Assembly (NCBI GenBank): GCA_002722135.1
Contig: PBKJ01000008.1
Location: forward strand, 27,807-91,806
Direction of reading: 5' to 3'
DNA length: 64,000 nt
Origin: Methanobacteriota archaeon
GTDB lineage: Archaea > Thermoplasmatota > Poseidoniia > Poseidoniales > Poseidoniaceae
Shown: positions 52,420-60,445 of the stretch, in pieces
Layout: every line of letters begins with the position of its first letter
Numbering within the stretch: the stretch's first letter is position 1
The notes under the pieces: model-generated
What the model was told of the DNA's origin: nothing
Database searches by the model: none
What the model saw: the letters and a program-made list of their open reading frames with translations, nothing else
Program-made: the position numbers and the translations under genes

Positions 52420-52485
52420 ATGAGAATATTCGCTTTTTTGCCTCGAGAAATATCTCGCAAAAAGACAACCAGTTATATTCTCTCA
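52420..52485. promoter_or_regulatory. Shared control region of the divergent carotenoid genes with repeated GAGAAWAT elements
   Basis: In an A/T-rich stretch, GAGAATATT (52422-52430), the hairpin CGAGAAATATCTCG (52444-52457) and TATATTCTCTC (52474-52484) share the word GAGAAWAT in both orientations. The outer two contain the TATA-like boxes of crtI (centred ~30 bases from its ATG) and crtB (TTATATT, centred ~26 bases from its ATG). A regulator bound here could control both directions at once. Confidence 0.55.
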
Positions 52486-52501
52486 AACGTCATTTCCGCG
52501 C

Positions 52502-53437
52502 ATGAAGGACGCCGAATTGAGGCTCGGCGACCCAGAGCAGGTGTTGGCCACCAGCGGCGAGAGTTTCTTTTGGGCGCGCCGATTCCTCGGGCCGACCATC
52601 GGTCACAACGCCGCCCGCCTGTACTCCTTCTGTCGGGTCCTTGACGACATGGCAGACGGGGACATCCCGAACGGACCTGCACACCTTGAGGTCATCCAAT
52701 CCGATCTTGAACGAGGCGTGTGGAACGACCATCCTGTCCTCAACCAATTCCGGGATTTGGTTGAAGATCACGCCTTGCCGACCGAAGTGATTTGCTCGCT
52801 GGTGGAAGGCCTGATGGACGATCAACGCCCTGAGGTTCTGATTCGTGATGAACAGGAACTCATCCAGTACGCCTACAAGGTCGCGGGCACGGTTGGCCTT
52901 CTCATGTGCAGGGTGCTGAACGTTCGGAACCCACTCGCCGAAGCACATGCCATCGACCTTGGCATCGCCATGCAACTGACCAACATCGCTCGGGACGTGG
53001 TTGAAGACGCCAAGATGGGGCGGCGCTACCTGCCCGCCTCGTGGACATGGGGCATGGCGCCTGAGGACATCCTTCGTGCTGCGGAAAACCCCTCATGTGA
53101 CGACGCCGCCATCGTTACAGCAGCGGTGCGTCGGCTCCTGGCCTTGGCTGAGGAATATTATGCAAGCGGACGGGCGGGGCTTGCGTACCTGCCGTTCAGA
53201 GCGCATTTCTCCATTGGCGTGGCCGCCAAAATTTACCGACAAATTGGCGTCCAACTCCTCCAATCTGAGCATCTTTGGTTTGGCCCAAAGCACGTCACAA
53301 GCAAGCCCACCAAGGCCTTCTGCACCCTCAAGGCCTCCTTCGGGCTTGTTCGAAGGCTCCCCCACCCGCGTCCGGGCCATGATGCGACCCTGCACGCATT
53401 GCTGTCGCCGACCATGTTGCCAGGGGGCAGCCGATGA
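52502..53437 (+). CDS. crtB: Phytoene synthase
   Basis: A 311-residue squalene/phytoene synthase condensing two geranylgeranyl diphosphates. The two Asp-rich metal sites are RVLDDMADG near residue 48 and NIARDVVEDAKMGRRYLP near 165-180. Length is normal. The TATA-like box 26 bases upstream of the ATG suggests a leaderless message. The end overlaps crtY by four bases (ATGA), so synthesis of the next enzymes is coupled. Confidence 0.95.
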   Translation: MKDAELRLGDPEQVLATSGESFFWARRFLGPTIGHNAARLYSFCRVLDDMADGDIPNGPAHLEVIQSDLERGVWNDHPVLNQFRDLVEDHALPTEVICSLVEGLMDDQRPEVLIRDEQELIQYAYKVAGTVGLLMCRVLNVRNPLAEAHAIDLGIAMQLTNIARDVVEDAKMGRRYLPASWTWGMAPEDILRAAENPSCDDAAIVTAAVRRLLALAEEYYASGRAGLAYLPFRAHFSIGVAAKIYRQIGVQLLQSEHLWFGPKHVTSKPTKAFCTLKASFGLVRRLPHPRPGHDATLHALLSPTMLPGGSR

Positions 53438-54519
53438 TGACCGTCGAGACCGTGCTGCTTGGCGATGGCGTCGCCGCGATGAGCTTGGCGTCTGTGGCTG
53501 ACCAACTTCCGACTCATTCCTTCACGGTGATGCAACCCGAAGGGGCGCCTGAGCCCCATGATCACATGCTCGGGTTCTGGAACACGGAAGGCCTGAATTT
53601 CGCTGCATCTGGCGCCCGCGCATCGTGGTCAAAATGGTCCATCGTCACCCACGAAGACACAGCGGTGCTTTCCTCGACCGAGCACGCCTATCACGTGATG
53701 CACAAGTTGGCCTACCTCGACCGCTGCAAAACCGTTGCAGCAACCCACAACGTCGCGTTCGAAACCGAAACAGACCGTACTGATGCAGACCTCGTGTTTG
53801 ATTCCCGTCCACCACGCTCCAGCCAAAACGCGATGTTGCAACATTTCCATGGATTGGAAGTGGAAATTGACCGACCTGCGTTCGACGACAGCACGGCGAT
53901 TTTGATGGATTTCCGAGTGGATCAAAGTCAAGGCATGCATTTCATCTATCTGCTCCCCTTTTCCAAAACCCGAGCGCTCGTTGAATCAACCATCTTCAGC
54001 CCTCAACCCATGCCAGAGGCATACTACGTCGACGCCATCCATGCTTACCTGATGGAACAGCACCACACAAGGGTGGTGAAGGTGCACCACGAAGAGAAGG
54101 GCATCATCCCCATGGGCACCCTTGCCCCTCACGACCCATCCATCCCCGGCCTCGGGGCCAACGCTGGGGCCATTCGTCCGGCCAGCGGCTACACCTTCGT
54201 GTTCATTCAAGAGCAGATCAAGCGCGCCATCGAGGACGTGAATTCCGGCAAGCCACTTCGGTTCAAGCGACCGCACAAGGGCATTGACGTGTGGATGGAC
54301 ACCGTTTTGCTGGTGGTGCTCAAACACTGGCCTCAACATGGCCCTTCGATGTTCTCAAGGATGGCCTCAGGGCTTACCGGAGAGGAGTTCATCCGTTTCA
54401 TGAGCGGCCAAGCATCATGGCGACTCCGACTCAAAGTGATGATGACGATGCCAAAATGGCCGTTCATCCGGGGCGTTTCGAAGCTGATGTTTCAACGGCC
54501 TCGTAAGGTGGTGGCATGA
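53434..54519 (+). CDS. crtY: Lycopene beta-cyclase (CrtY-type)
   Basis: A 361-residue cyclase that closes the ends of lycopene to beta-carotene. The N-terminal dinucleotide-like turn (VLLGDGVAAMSLA), the middle LLPFSKTRALVESTIF and GIIPMG, and GAIRPASGYTFVFIQEQI later are those of the CrtY family. It lies between crtB and blh with ATGA overlaps on both sides, which is the expected order for a retinal pathway. Confidence 0.9.
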   Translation: MMTVETVLLGDGVAAMSLASVADQLPTHSFTVMQPEGAPEPHDHMLGFWNTEGLNFAASGARASWSKWSIVTHEDTAVLSSTEHAYHVMHKLAYLDRCKTVAATHNVAFETETDRTDADLVFDSRPPRSSQNAMLQHFHGLEVEIDRPAFDDSTAILMDFRVDQSQGMHFIYLLPFSKTRALVESTIFSPQPMPEAYYVDAIHAYLMEQHHTRVVKVHHEEKGIIPMGTLAPHDPSIPGLGANAGAIRPASGYTFVFIQEQIKRAIEDVNSGKPLRFKRPHKGIDVWMDTVLLVVLKHWPQHGPSMFSRMASGLTGEEFIRFMSGQASWRLRLKVMMTMPKWPFIRGVSKLMFQRPRKVVA

Positions 54520-55364
54520 CCCCACTCGATCTTGCAACGTCGCTTGGCGGATTGAACCTGCTCGCGTTGGCGTGCATTGTGTTCATCGGATTGCCCCACG
54601 GCGCGATGGACGGTGCACTGGCCCTTCACCTCGGATGGATGCGGCAACGCACCAAGGCAGCGGTGTTCTTGTTGGCGTACGTTGGCCTCGCTGCGGCGGT
54701 GGTGTTGGCCTGGTTCTTGGCCCCTGTCCTCACTTTCACCCTCTTTTTGGCGATCAGCCTGCTGCACTTTGGACGGGGAGACGTGGACGACGAAGATGCC
54801 AGCATGTGGCTGCTCGAAAGTTTCGCCCGAGGCGGTTTGGTGATCGCGGGCATCAGTCAGTTCCATCGTCTGGAGACCGACCTTGTCTTCCAGACCCTCG
54901 TAGGTTCGGACACCGAATTCGTATGGCTCTGTTTGGACGCCGCCTCCGTTGTTGTGGCTGCATGCATCCTGCTCGTTGTTGTCAGGACAACGGGCGACGC
55001 CCGTCGGTCCTACGTCCTCGAAACCATCGGTTTGGCCACCCTGTTTGCCGTCACGCCGCCTTTGGTCGGCTTCGCGGTGTACTTCTGCCTGGTTCATTCC
55101 GCACGGCATTTCCTGAGCATGCGGCGTATCTTCGGGGAGGCTTTGGCAGCCCTTGACATCGCCAAGCCAACGGTTGTGCTCACGCTCATTACGTGGGGGT
55201 CTGGAATCGTCGCGCTCGCCGCGCGTTCAAGCGACCTTGCACTCAGTGAGGCTGTTCTGCAGGTGGTCTTCATCGGCCTCGCGGCCTTGACCGTCCCGCA
55301 CATGATCCTGGTGGATGGCGTGGCGCCTCACATGAGCAAGAGTGAGCGCCTGCACGCCATCTGA
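54516..55364 (+). CDS. blh: Beta-carotene 15,15'-dioxygenase (Brp/Blh family)
   Basis: A 282-residue membrane enzyme cleaving beta-carotene to two retinals. The iron-binding histidines lie in FIGLPHGAMDG, SLLHFGRGD and FCLVHSARHF, with about seven hydrophobic helices. The ATG overlaps the crtY stop as ATGA. Its presence implies that the cell makes retinal for a rhodopsin; none is encoded in this window. Confidence 0.93.
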   Translation: MTPLDLATSLGGLNLLALACIVFIGLPHGAMDGALALHLGWMRQRTKAAVFLLAYVGLAAAVVLAWFLAPVLTFTLFLAISLLHFGRGDVDDEDASMWLLESFARGGLVIAGISQFHRLETDLVFQTLVGSDTEFVWLCLDAASVVVAACILLVVVRTTGDARRSYVLETIGLATLFAVTPPLVGFAVYFCLVHSARHFLSMRRIFGEALAALDIAKPTVVLTLITWGSGIVALAARSSDLALSEAVLQVVFIGLAALTVPHMILVDGVAPHMSKSERLHAI

Positions 55365-55397
55365 ACGCTTCGTAGGACCAGCCTCGTTCTCGAGGTT

Positions 55398-57119
55398 CTA
55401 GGAAAACGTCGGTTCCTCTCCATCCCAGCGAACGATGTGTTTTGCGCCGGTTTTCGTTTCAATTTCAAACACAGCATCCGATGTGTGAGCCACGCGCTCA
55501 ACAAACCCTGCTGGACCCCACCATGACAAACTCAGCACCCGATCAACCTCAAACTCATGCACCACAACAGGAGCGGGGGTGCGTTGACGGTGTCCTTTGG
55601 TCACCCACCCTTGCGGTGAAGGCTCAAGCATCCCTGAAACAATTCTTGTCTGACACGGTTCTGAGTGCCTCCAACCCATGGACACCTGATGACCATCCGA
55701 GGAGAGCAACAGCTCTGCATGGTCACTGGCGTCCGTCAGCAGAACCCCATTTGTACCATAATTGAGGTCTAGGGCATTGGTCGGACGGATGCCGATGTCA
55801 TCCGCAAGGTGCCAGGGGATGTGCACGCTTGCTTTTTCCGGAAGAGAAATACGATCAAAAACGAAGAAGCATTCGTCCTCCAGCATCCACACTGCACGGC
55901 GTACATCGCCATCCTCTCGAGCGATACGAGCCGAAACAAGGCCGCTGGTGCGTGAGTTCTCCTCGTGTCCCTCTGCCATTTGTTTCGAATTTTTGCCGAA
56001 AAGTAGCGGGACGTTGTGCGCAGATTGGCTTACGATGTAGGAAAAACGGAATGGCTCGCCGTAGGCATACGAACCGCCTGAATCGACGACGATCTTCCGA
56101 CCCCCGTGGATGAGTGTTGCATGCAGTGGGCTGAAATGCCCGTGAGAGGCACGGCTCGTCGGGTAAGAGAACGTGGCCACGTGTTCTCCGCGCTCCTCGC
56201 CACCTCGAAGGACTGCGAGGCCTGTCTGAGGGAAGTTGTAGGTCCCGTTTGGACGCACCGCCGTAGGTCGATGCATCGGTTTGATTTCAAAACCGTACGT
56301 GGTATCACCCAACGCAGGCACGCATCCTGCTGCTGTCGAAATCAAATGGATGAAGGATGTCATGCGATCCATCATTTCATTCAGCGGCCCACCATCGATT
56401 CCTTCGTCATGGGAAAGGACCTGTTGCAGAGGGACCAGTTCATCCAAAACAAATTGATGGTAAAAGAGGGACTGCTCGACTGAAAATCCAGAATCCGTAT
56501 GGAGCATCGATTCCATCGAGGCCTGGAGGTACCGTTGCGTCAGATCCTCGTGTGGCGTACCGGCCATCACATCAGGGCACGCAATGCGTACGTTCACGAG
56601 CGATGCGATGTGAAAAATTGCATGATTTGTAGGGATCCAGTGTCCGTTTTCGAAAAATCCGTTCACGACGTCCACATGGTGCGCAATGATTGGTTTCAAC
56701 CAAGAACCATCCAGTCCGTGTTCCTCCGACAGCGTGAGCCAAAAACACAGGTTGGCCAAGCGGTTTGATGTCGCGTGATCATCCCAAGCCATCGTCTCTG
56801 GCTGCGTTCGAGCCTCATTGAAGCCCCACCAATCACGAATGATGTCCAATCCCCGGTGAAGGTCGTCCATGCATCCATTCATCTGTGCAGAATAGCGTAT
56901 GGCATGCAACCAATCCAGACTATGAAGGTACAAACGCCATGACTTGGAAGAAATTGGGTCCATGGTCCAATCGATGCTAGACACGTCAAATCCAGTTGGC
57001 TTGAAGGCCTTGGTGATCTGAATCTTCCCGCTCTCGAGCAGATCAAGGGCGCCCTGTCGGTAATGGAATGACGTGGCATGGTTGGACATCCACAACCTGT
57101 TGGTAAGGCTCAGAGCCAT
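55398..57119 (-). CDS. Heparinase II/III-like polysaccharide lyase
   Basis: A 573-residue protein. The N-terminal alpha-helical toroid domain shows WDDHATSNRLANLCFWLTL, and the C-terminal beta-sandwich has RASHGHFSPLHATLIHGGRK and VDSGGSYAYGEPFRFSYIVSQSAHN, seen partly as VDSGGSYAYG, which together define the heparinase II/III family. These enzymes cleave uronic-acid polysaccharides. No signal peptide is visible, so it may be intracellular, acting on imported or stored glycan. By eye its DNA is more A/T-rich than its neighbours, suggesting transfer. It lies 29 bases after the winged-helix gene on the same strand. Confidence 0.8.
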   Translation of the reverse strand: MALSLTNRLWMSNHATSFHYRQGALDLLESGKIQITKAFKPTGFDVSSIDWTMDPISSKSWRLYLHSLDWLHAIRYSAQMNGCMDDLHRGLDIIRDWWGFNEARTQPETMAWDDHATSNRLANLCFWLTLSEEHGLDGSWLKPIIAHHVDVVNGFFENGHWIPTNHAIFHIASLVNVRIACPDVMAGTPHEDLTQRYLQASMESMLHTDSGFSVEQSLFYHQFVLDELVPLQQVLSHDEGIDGGPLNEMMDRMTSFIHLISTAAGCVPALGDTTYGFEIKPMHRPTAVRPNGTYNFPQTGLAVLRGGEERGEHVATFSYPTSRASHGHFSPLHATLIHGGRKIVVDSGGSYAYGEPFRFSYIVSQSAHNVPLLFGKNSKQMAEGHEENSRTSGLVSARIAREDGDVRRAVWMLEDECFFVFDRISLPEKASVHIPWHLADDIGIRPTNALDLNYGTNGVLLTDASDHAELLLSSDGHQVSMGWRHSEPCQTRIVSGMLEPSPQGWVTKGHRQRTPAPVVVHEFEVDRVLSLSWWGPAGFVERVAHTSDAVFEIETKTGAKHIVRWDGEEPTFS

Positions 57120-57148
57120 GCCCCATCACCAAAGCGGCGCGAGTGGTA

Positions 57149-57469
57149 TCACTCGGGGAGAGGTCCGAGGGTGAAGTCACCCTCTTCATTGAGGATGATG
57201 GGCTGCCCTTCCGTCCATTCGGGGCAGTGTTCAGCGACCCAGTTGCGGGTGGCCCATTCGCAAATGTCGTAGCCGCCAGAGAGGATTCCCGAGCGCTTGA
57301 TGTAACCGACCTTGACGATGTCTTTGTCCTTCGAGAGCACGTTGCCAAGCTGTTGGCTGGTGGTGCCGTGACGCATGGTGCTGTTGATGTGTTCCAGGAT
57401 TTCCGCGGTGTTGCGTGGGCGGTCGCCTAGGAACTTCTTGATCTTCTCTCGGATGCGGACGGTCTTCAT
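57149..57469 (-). CDS. Small winged-helix DNA-binding protein
   Basis: About 106 residues from the ATG at 57469 (MKTVRIREKIKKFL); 57496 is an alternative start. The first 60 residues look like a winged helix (DRPRNTAEILEHINSTMRHGTTSQQLGNVLS for the recognition region, followed by a basic wing KVGYIKRSG). The C-terminal part is acidic. It is probably a transcription regulator. The divergent large winged-helix gene and the heptamer repeats between them may be its targets. Confidence 0.65.
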   Translation of the reverse strand: MKTVRIREKIKKFLGDRPRNTAEILEHINSTMRHGTTSQQLGNVLSKDKDIVKVGYIKRSGILSGGYDICEWATRNWVAEHCPEWTEGQPIILNEEGDFTLGPLPE

Positions 57470-57528
57470 GCTCTCAGTCTCCACGGCCCCGGTCATCCGA
57501 GGCCTTGGCTCACAGGGACGCGGACGCC

Positions 57529-57540
57529 TATATCATATTA
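57529..57540 (-). promoter_or_regulatory. A/T-rich promoter element for the small winged-helix gene
   Basis: TATATCATATTA stands out in the gap. It lies 33-44 bases before the alternative start 57496 on the minus strand, giving a short leader there. Confidence 0.35.
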
Positions 57541-57559
57541 GCGACTGAAGTGGTTCCAT

Positions 57560-57663
57560 TGTTACACGGAACTACGCATTCTGATGGACGAAAGGGAGGT
57601 CTCTCCGTTCAAAAATGCACGACCCGATGGTTCTCCATTGGAAATATGTAACATCTTGTAACA
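57560..57663. promoter_or_regulatory. TGTWACA heptamer repeats upstream of the 792-residue winged-helix protein
   Basis: TGTTACA occurs at 57560-57566 and TGTAACA at 57647-57653 and 57657-57663. The last two are direct repeats exactly ten bases apart, one helical turn; the first is the reverse complement. Such spacing is typical of a multimeric regulator site. Nothing else is seen in the 230-base gap between the two divergent genes, apart from TTCATTAAT at about 57690, a possible TATA box. Confidence 0.4.
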
Positions 57664-57726
57664 AAATCAGGAGTTAGAGGTTGTCTTCATTAATCACCCC
57701 CTAGTCTCAGGGATTGGAGCAGACAC

Positions 57727-60105
57727 ATGGCAACTTCACGCATCCGCAGCGGGTATCAACGCAGGATCCTCGACGAACTGCTCGATGGGCCTGCAACCGT
57801 GACGGCGCTCGCGGCACGGTTGAGCCTCGCAACGTCGCACACGTCCTCCACCCTCCGCACCTTGCGGCAGCAAGGACTCGTCACGCGCGATGAGCGTGAG
57901 GGTGTACGTGGAGCACCCCACCACCTCAGCCCCCAGGGGCTGATTCGCCTGCAAGAGGACGCCCTTGAGCGCCTGCGGGACGCCACGAGGGCATCGCGAC
58001 CAGAAGGGACCAACGTCCTCTTGACGCGCGATGGGCCTCTGGTGGTGCTTGCTTACGGAGAACGCATCCCTTCAGACCTGATTTGGTTGCCTCCACGCCG
58101 CTTGAGCGTCGAGGGGGCGCCACTGCTGTCTTCCAGTGGAAACGCACGGGGGGGCGCGTGGTGTGCGGTGCGTAGCGCACCGCAGTGGTTCGACCTGGAC
58201 ACCTTGGAGCCATGTGACCCGCCACCCCCAGAAATGCCCCTCAGCGACATTCGCACATGGACACAAGATGGGCGGAAGTTGGCTTTGGTTCGAGCCCGGG
58301 TGATGAGCGGGCAAGACCGATGGACGATGCCGCCGGGGACATGGTTCGAGACCGAAGGAGCAGACGAGAGCCCACCTGCGGCCCTGAACCGAAGTGGAGT
58401 GGACCTTGGCACGGTCCAAGGCACGGAGGTGCCTTGCAGGCCTTCAACACCCATCCTTGGGCAGGTTGGCGAGGCCTGGCGGCGTGAATCGTTGCTGGGT
58501 GGACAAAAAGGCCTGATCGTTCTACGGTCCTCCCGCCCAGACGCAATTGCAGAGCGTCCAGTGTCCCTGCTCCATCTTTGGATGCGCCACAGGCACCCGC
58601 GTTTGCGAGGCGCCGAATTGGACCGCCGGACACAGAGGTTGCTCGAACGCCTGCGGGGCGACCGTCGCGGACGTCCGAGTGCTGTGGCTCACGCTGCGCT
58701 GGCGGCTTTTGGACCGAGCACGTGGGTCGAACACGAGACCACCTTCCACGAACTGGCCCGATCCAACGAGGAAGGGGCACGCGCGATCTGGGAATGGGCG
58801 CTTGAACATGCGAAGGGGGCCGTCCAGGGCGAATGGACCCTTGGCGCCACCCACAAGAAACTCCTCAAACGGGTTATCGCGGACGGGCGATGCCAGCTTC
58901 TGCTCGCCGGTGATGCGCGCTTGCGTGAGCACAAACAAGGCACGTGGCTGGTGGACATCAAGGGCGAACGCTGGGTTCACCTGAACGAAGTCACGCGGCT
59001 CCGACTGACCAGAGATCATCAGCAGTCTCCAAGTCAAGCAATGTGGCAACAGCCCATACCGGCCTCGGCTGCCTCGTTGTTGGCACATGAACGCGCAGCA
59101 GTCGACGAGACTACTGCACGAAACACGACGGCCATGGAGCGAGAACTGAGACGCGCGCTTTCGGCGTGGCCTGATGGAGACGACAATCTCGCAGACACGC
59201 TTGAGCACGAACACCCGCTTGCAGCATGGATTGCGTCAAGCGAGAAGGAACGCGGACGCCGGTGGCGCCGCATCGGTGATCGTGTCCCGGACGCATGGGT
59301 GGGCTTACACGCCCCACAGAACGCCTCGGATGAATGGCTGAGCGAGGCTGCGAATCGAGCAGCGTTTGAGGAACGGGAAGCGTACGCGCTGGAACTCGCC
59401 CGTCGCTACGAACAGCAACCACGCCCTCGTCCCACAGCGCCTCTTCTTCAGCCTGTTGCGAGCACAGCGCGGTTGTTGACCTTGCGTGAAGGGCAGGTCC
59501 CTGACGCCTCCGACGTGACCACATGGACCGCCGACCCCTTGCATTTTTCAGCCGTGCTTCCAAGGGTATGGGATGCCCTCGAACCTACGCCAACGGACCT
59601 CCCCAACGCACCACTGCTGACGTGGCATACATGGATCACTGCACCAAACGCACCCCCAAGCATCGACGCCATCATCAGGAGGTGTGAGGACCTCCCGTGC
59701 GAATGGTGGGCGCCTTGGTTACCGGAGTGGCTCCCCTACCTGCTTGCTTCGGCACGCGGGCGACGATGGTTGTCGGACTGCAACATCGTGTGGCCCGTGG
59801 TGGTCGCCGCCATGGACAGCGATGGCCCTCCGGGCCTCGCTCCGCCAACACCAGCCTTGAGTTTCGAAGGGCGTGACCTTTCAGACGTGCATCTGGTCGA
59901 AGAAAGACAGAGCACAGCGGCCCTCTTTGATGTGGCTGAGGGCGTCATGGCCGCACAAGAAGGGCGACCAACGCCGGTTGGCCGAACCCACCCAGAGGCA
60001 TGTTGGCTGGTCTCGCCCCCACACACATGGCCGACGTTCGTCGGTTTAGGCCTTCCAGACGGGCCTGTAGGGATGGCGTTGAGCAAGCGACGTCTTGATA
60101 GGTGA
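57727..60105 (+). CDS. Large protein with N-terminal MarR-like winged helix
   Basis: 792 residues. Residues 1-85 form a winged helix (RRILDELLDGPATVTALAARLSL...SSTLRTLRQQGLVTRDE) like MarR/ArsR regulators. The remaining ~700 residues are soluble, rich in Trp, Arg and acidic residues, and match no family I know; segments such as LERLRGDRRGRPS, WEWALEHAKGAVQGEW and HPLAAWIASSEKERGRRWRR suggest helical repeats. No nucleotide-binding motif is visible. It may be a DNA-bound regulator or a defence-type protein; the first is more likely given the operator-like repeats upstream. Confidence 0.6.
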   Translation: MATSRIRSGYQRRILDELLDGPATVTALAARLSLATSHTSSTLRTLRQQGLVTRDEREGVRGAPHHLSPQGLIRLQEDALERLRDATRASRPEGTNVLLTRDGPLVVLAYGERIPSDLIWLPPRRLSVEGAPLLSSSGNARGGAWCAVRSAPQWFDLDTLEPCDPPPPEMPLSDIRTWTQDGRKLALVRARVMSGQDRWTMPPGTWFETEGADESPPAALNRSGVDLGTVQGTEVPCRPSTPILGQVGEAWRRESLLGGQKGLIVLRSSRPDAIAERPVSLLHLWMRHRHPRLRGAELDRRTQRLLERLRGDRRGRPSAVAHAALAAFGPSTWVEHETTFHELARSNEEGARAIWEWALEHAKGAVQGEWTLGATHKKLLKRVIADGRCQLLLAGDARLREHKQGTWLVDIKGERWVHLNEVTRLRLTRDHQQSPSQAMWQQPIPASAASLLAHERAAVDETTARNTTAMERELRRALSAWPDGDDNLADTLEHEHPLAAWIASSEKERGRRWRRIGDRVPDAWVGLHAPQNASDEWLSEAANRAAFEEREAYALELARRYEQQPRPRPTAPLLQPVASTARLLTLREGQVPDASDVTTWTADPLHFSAVLPRVWDALEPTPTDLPNAPLLTWHTWITAPNAPPSIDAIIRRCEDLPCEWWAPWLPEWLPYLLASARGRRWLSDCNIVWPVVVAAMDSDGPPGLAPPTPALSFEGRDLSDVHLVEERQSTAALFDVAEGVMAAQEGRPTPVGRTHPEACWLVSPPHTWPTFVGLGLPDGPVGMALSKRRLDR

Positions 60106-60445
60106 ACCGTCAGAGGACAAATCGCCACACCTGCAACATCGGGCCGAGCCACTGTGCAAACAGGCGATGACGTTCGATACCAAGGCCGTGGCCCGCTTCG
60201 AAGACCGCTGTGACCCTCGGGGATGATCAGCGGAGCAACAGCGGTACCGTGATCGGACATGGGTCCTCGGACGACGAACGGATGACTCCGAGCCAACCAA
60301 CCGATTGCACAGACAACCCCTGCACATGGGTCAGGCCCCGGAGCTGTGAGGTGATGATGCGGGCCGTTCGTGCGGGGGGACAGACCCCCCCTTTCTCACC
60401 GGGTGCCGCCGATGCCCTGAAGGGCTCTGCGGCGCGCCTCGATGC
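60106..60445. other. 340-base gap with weak coding signal and a G/C hairpin
   Basis: Contains a 79-codon frame (60210-60449, GTG start, or ATG 60282 for 55 codons) whose stop overlaps the coaD start as ATGA, a junction common in this window. The peptide (MTPSQPTDCTDNP...) resembles nothing known and is of biased composition. A perfect hairpin GGGGGG-ACAGA-CCCCCC at 60374-60390, followed by CTTT, lies inside it. I could not recognise SRP RNA or RNase P RNA landmarks. The stretch may be a structured leader of the CoA gene or a small coding gene. Confidence 0.4.

Noticed and set aside
60106-60445. SRP RNA or RNase P RNA
   Set aside because: Neither the SRP helix 8 GGAAGG-AGCAGC pattern nor the RNase P core sequences could be found on either strand.
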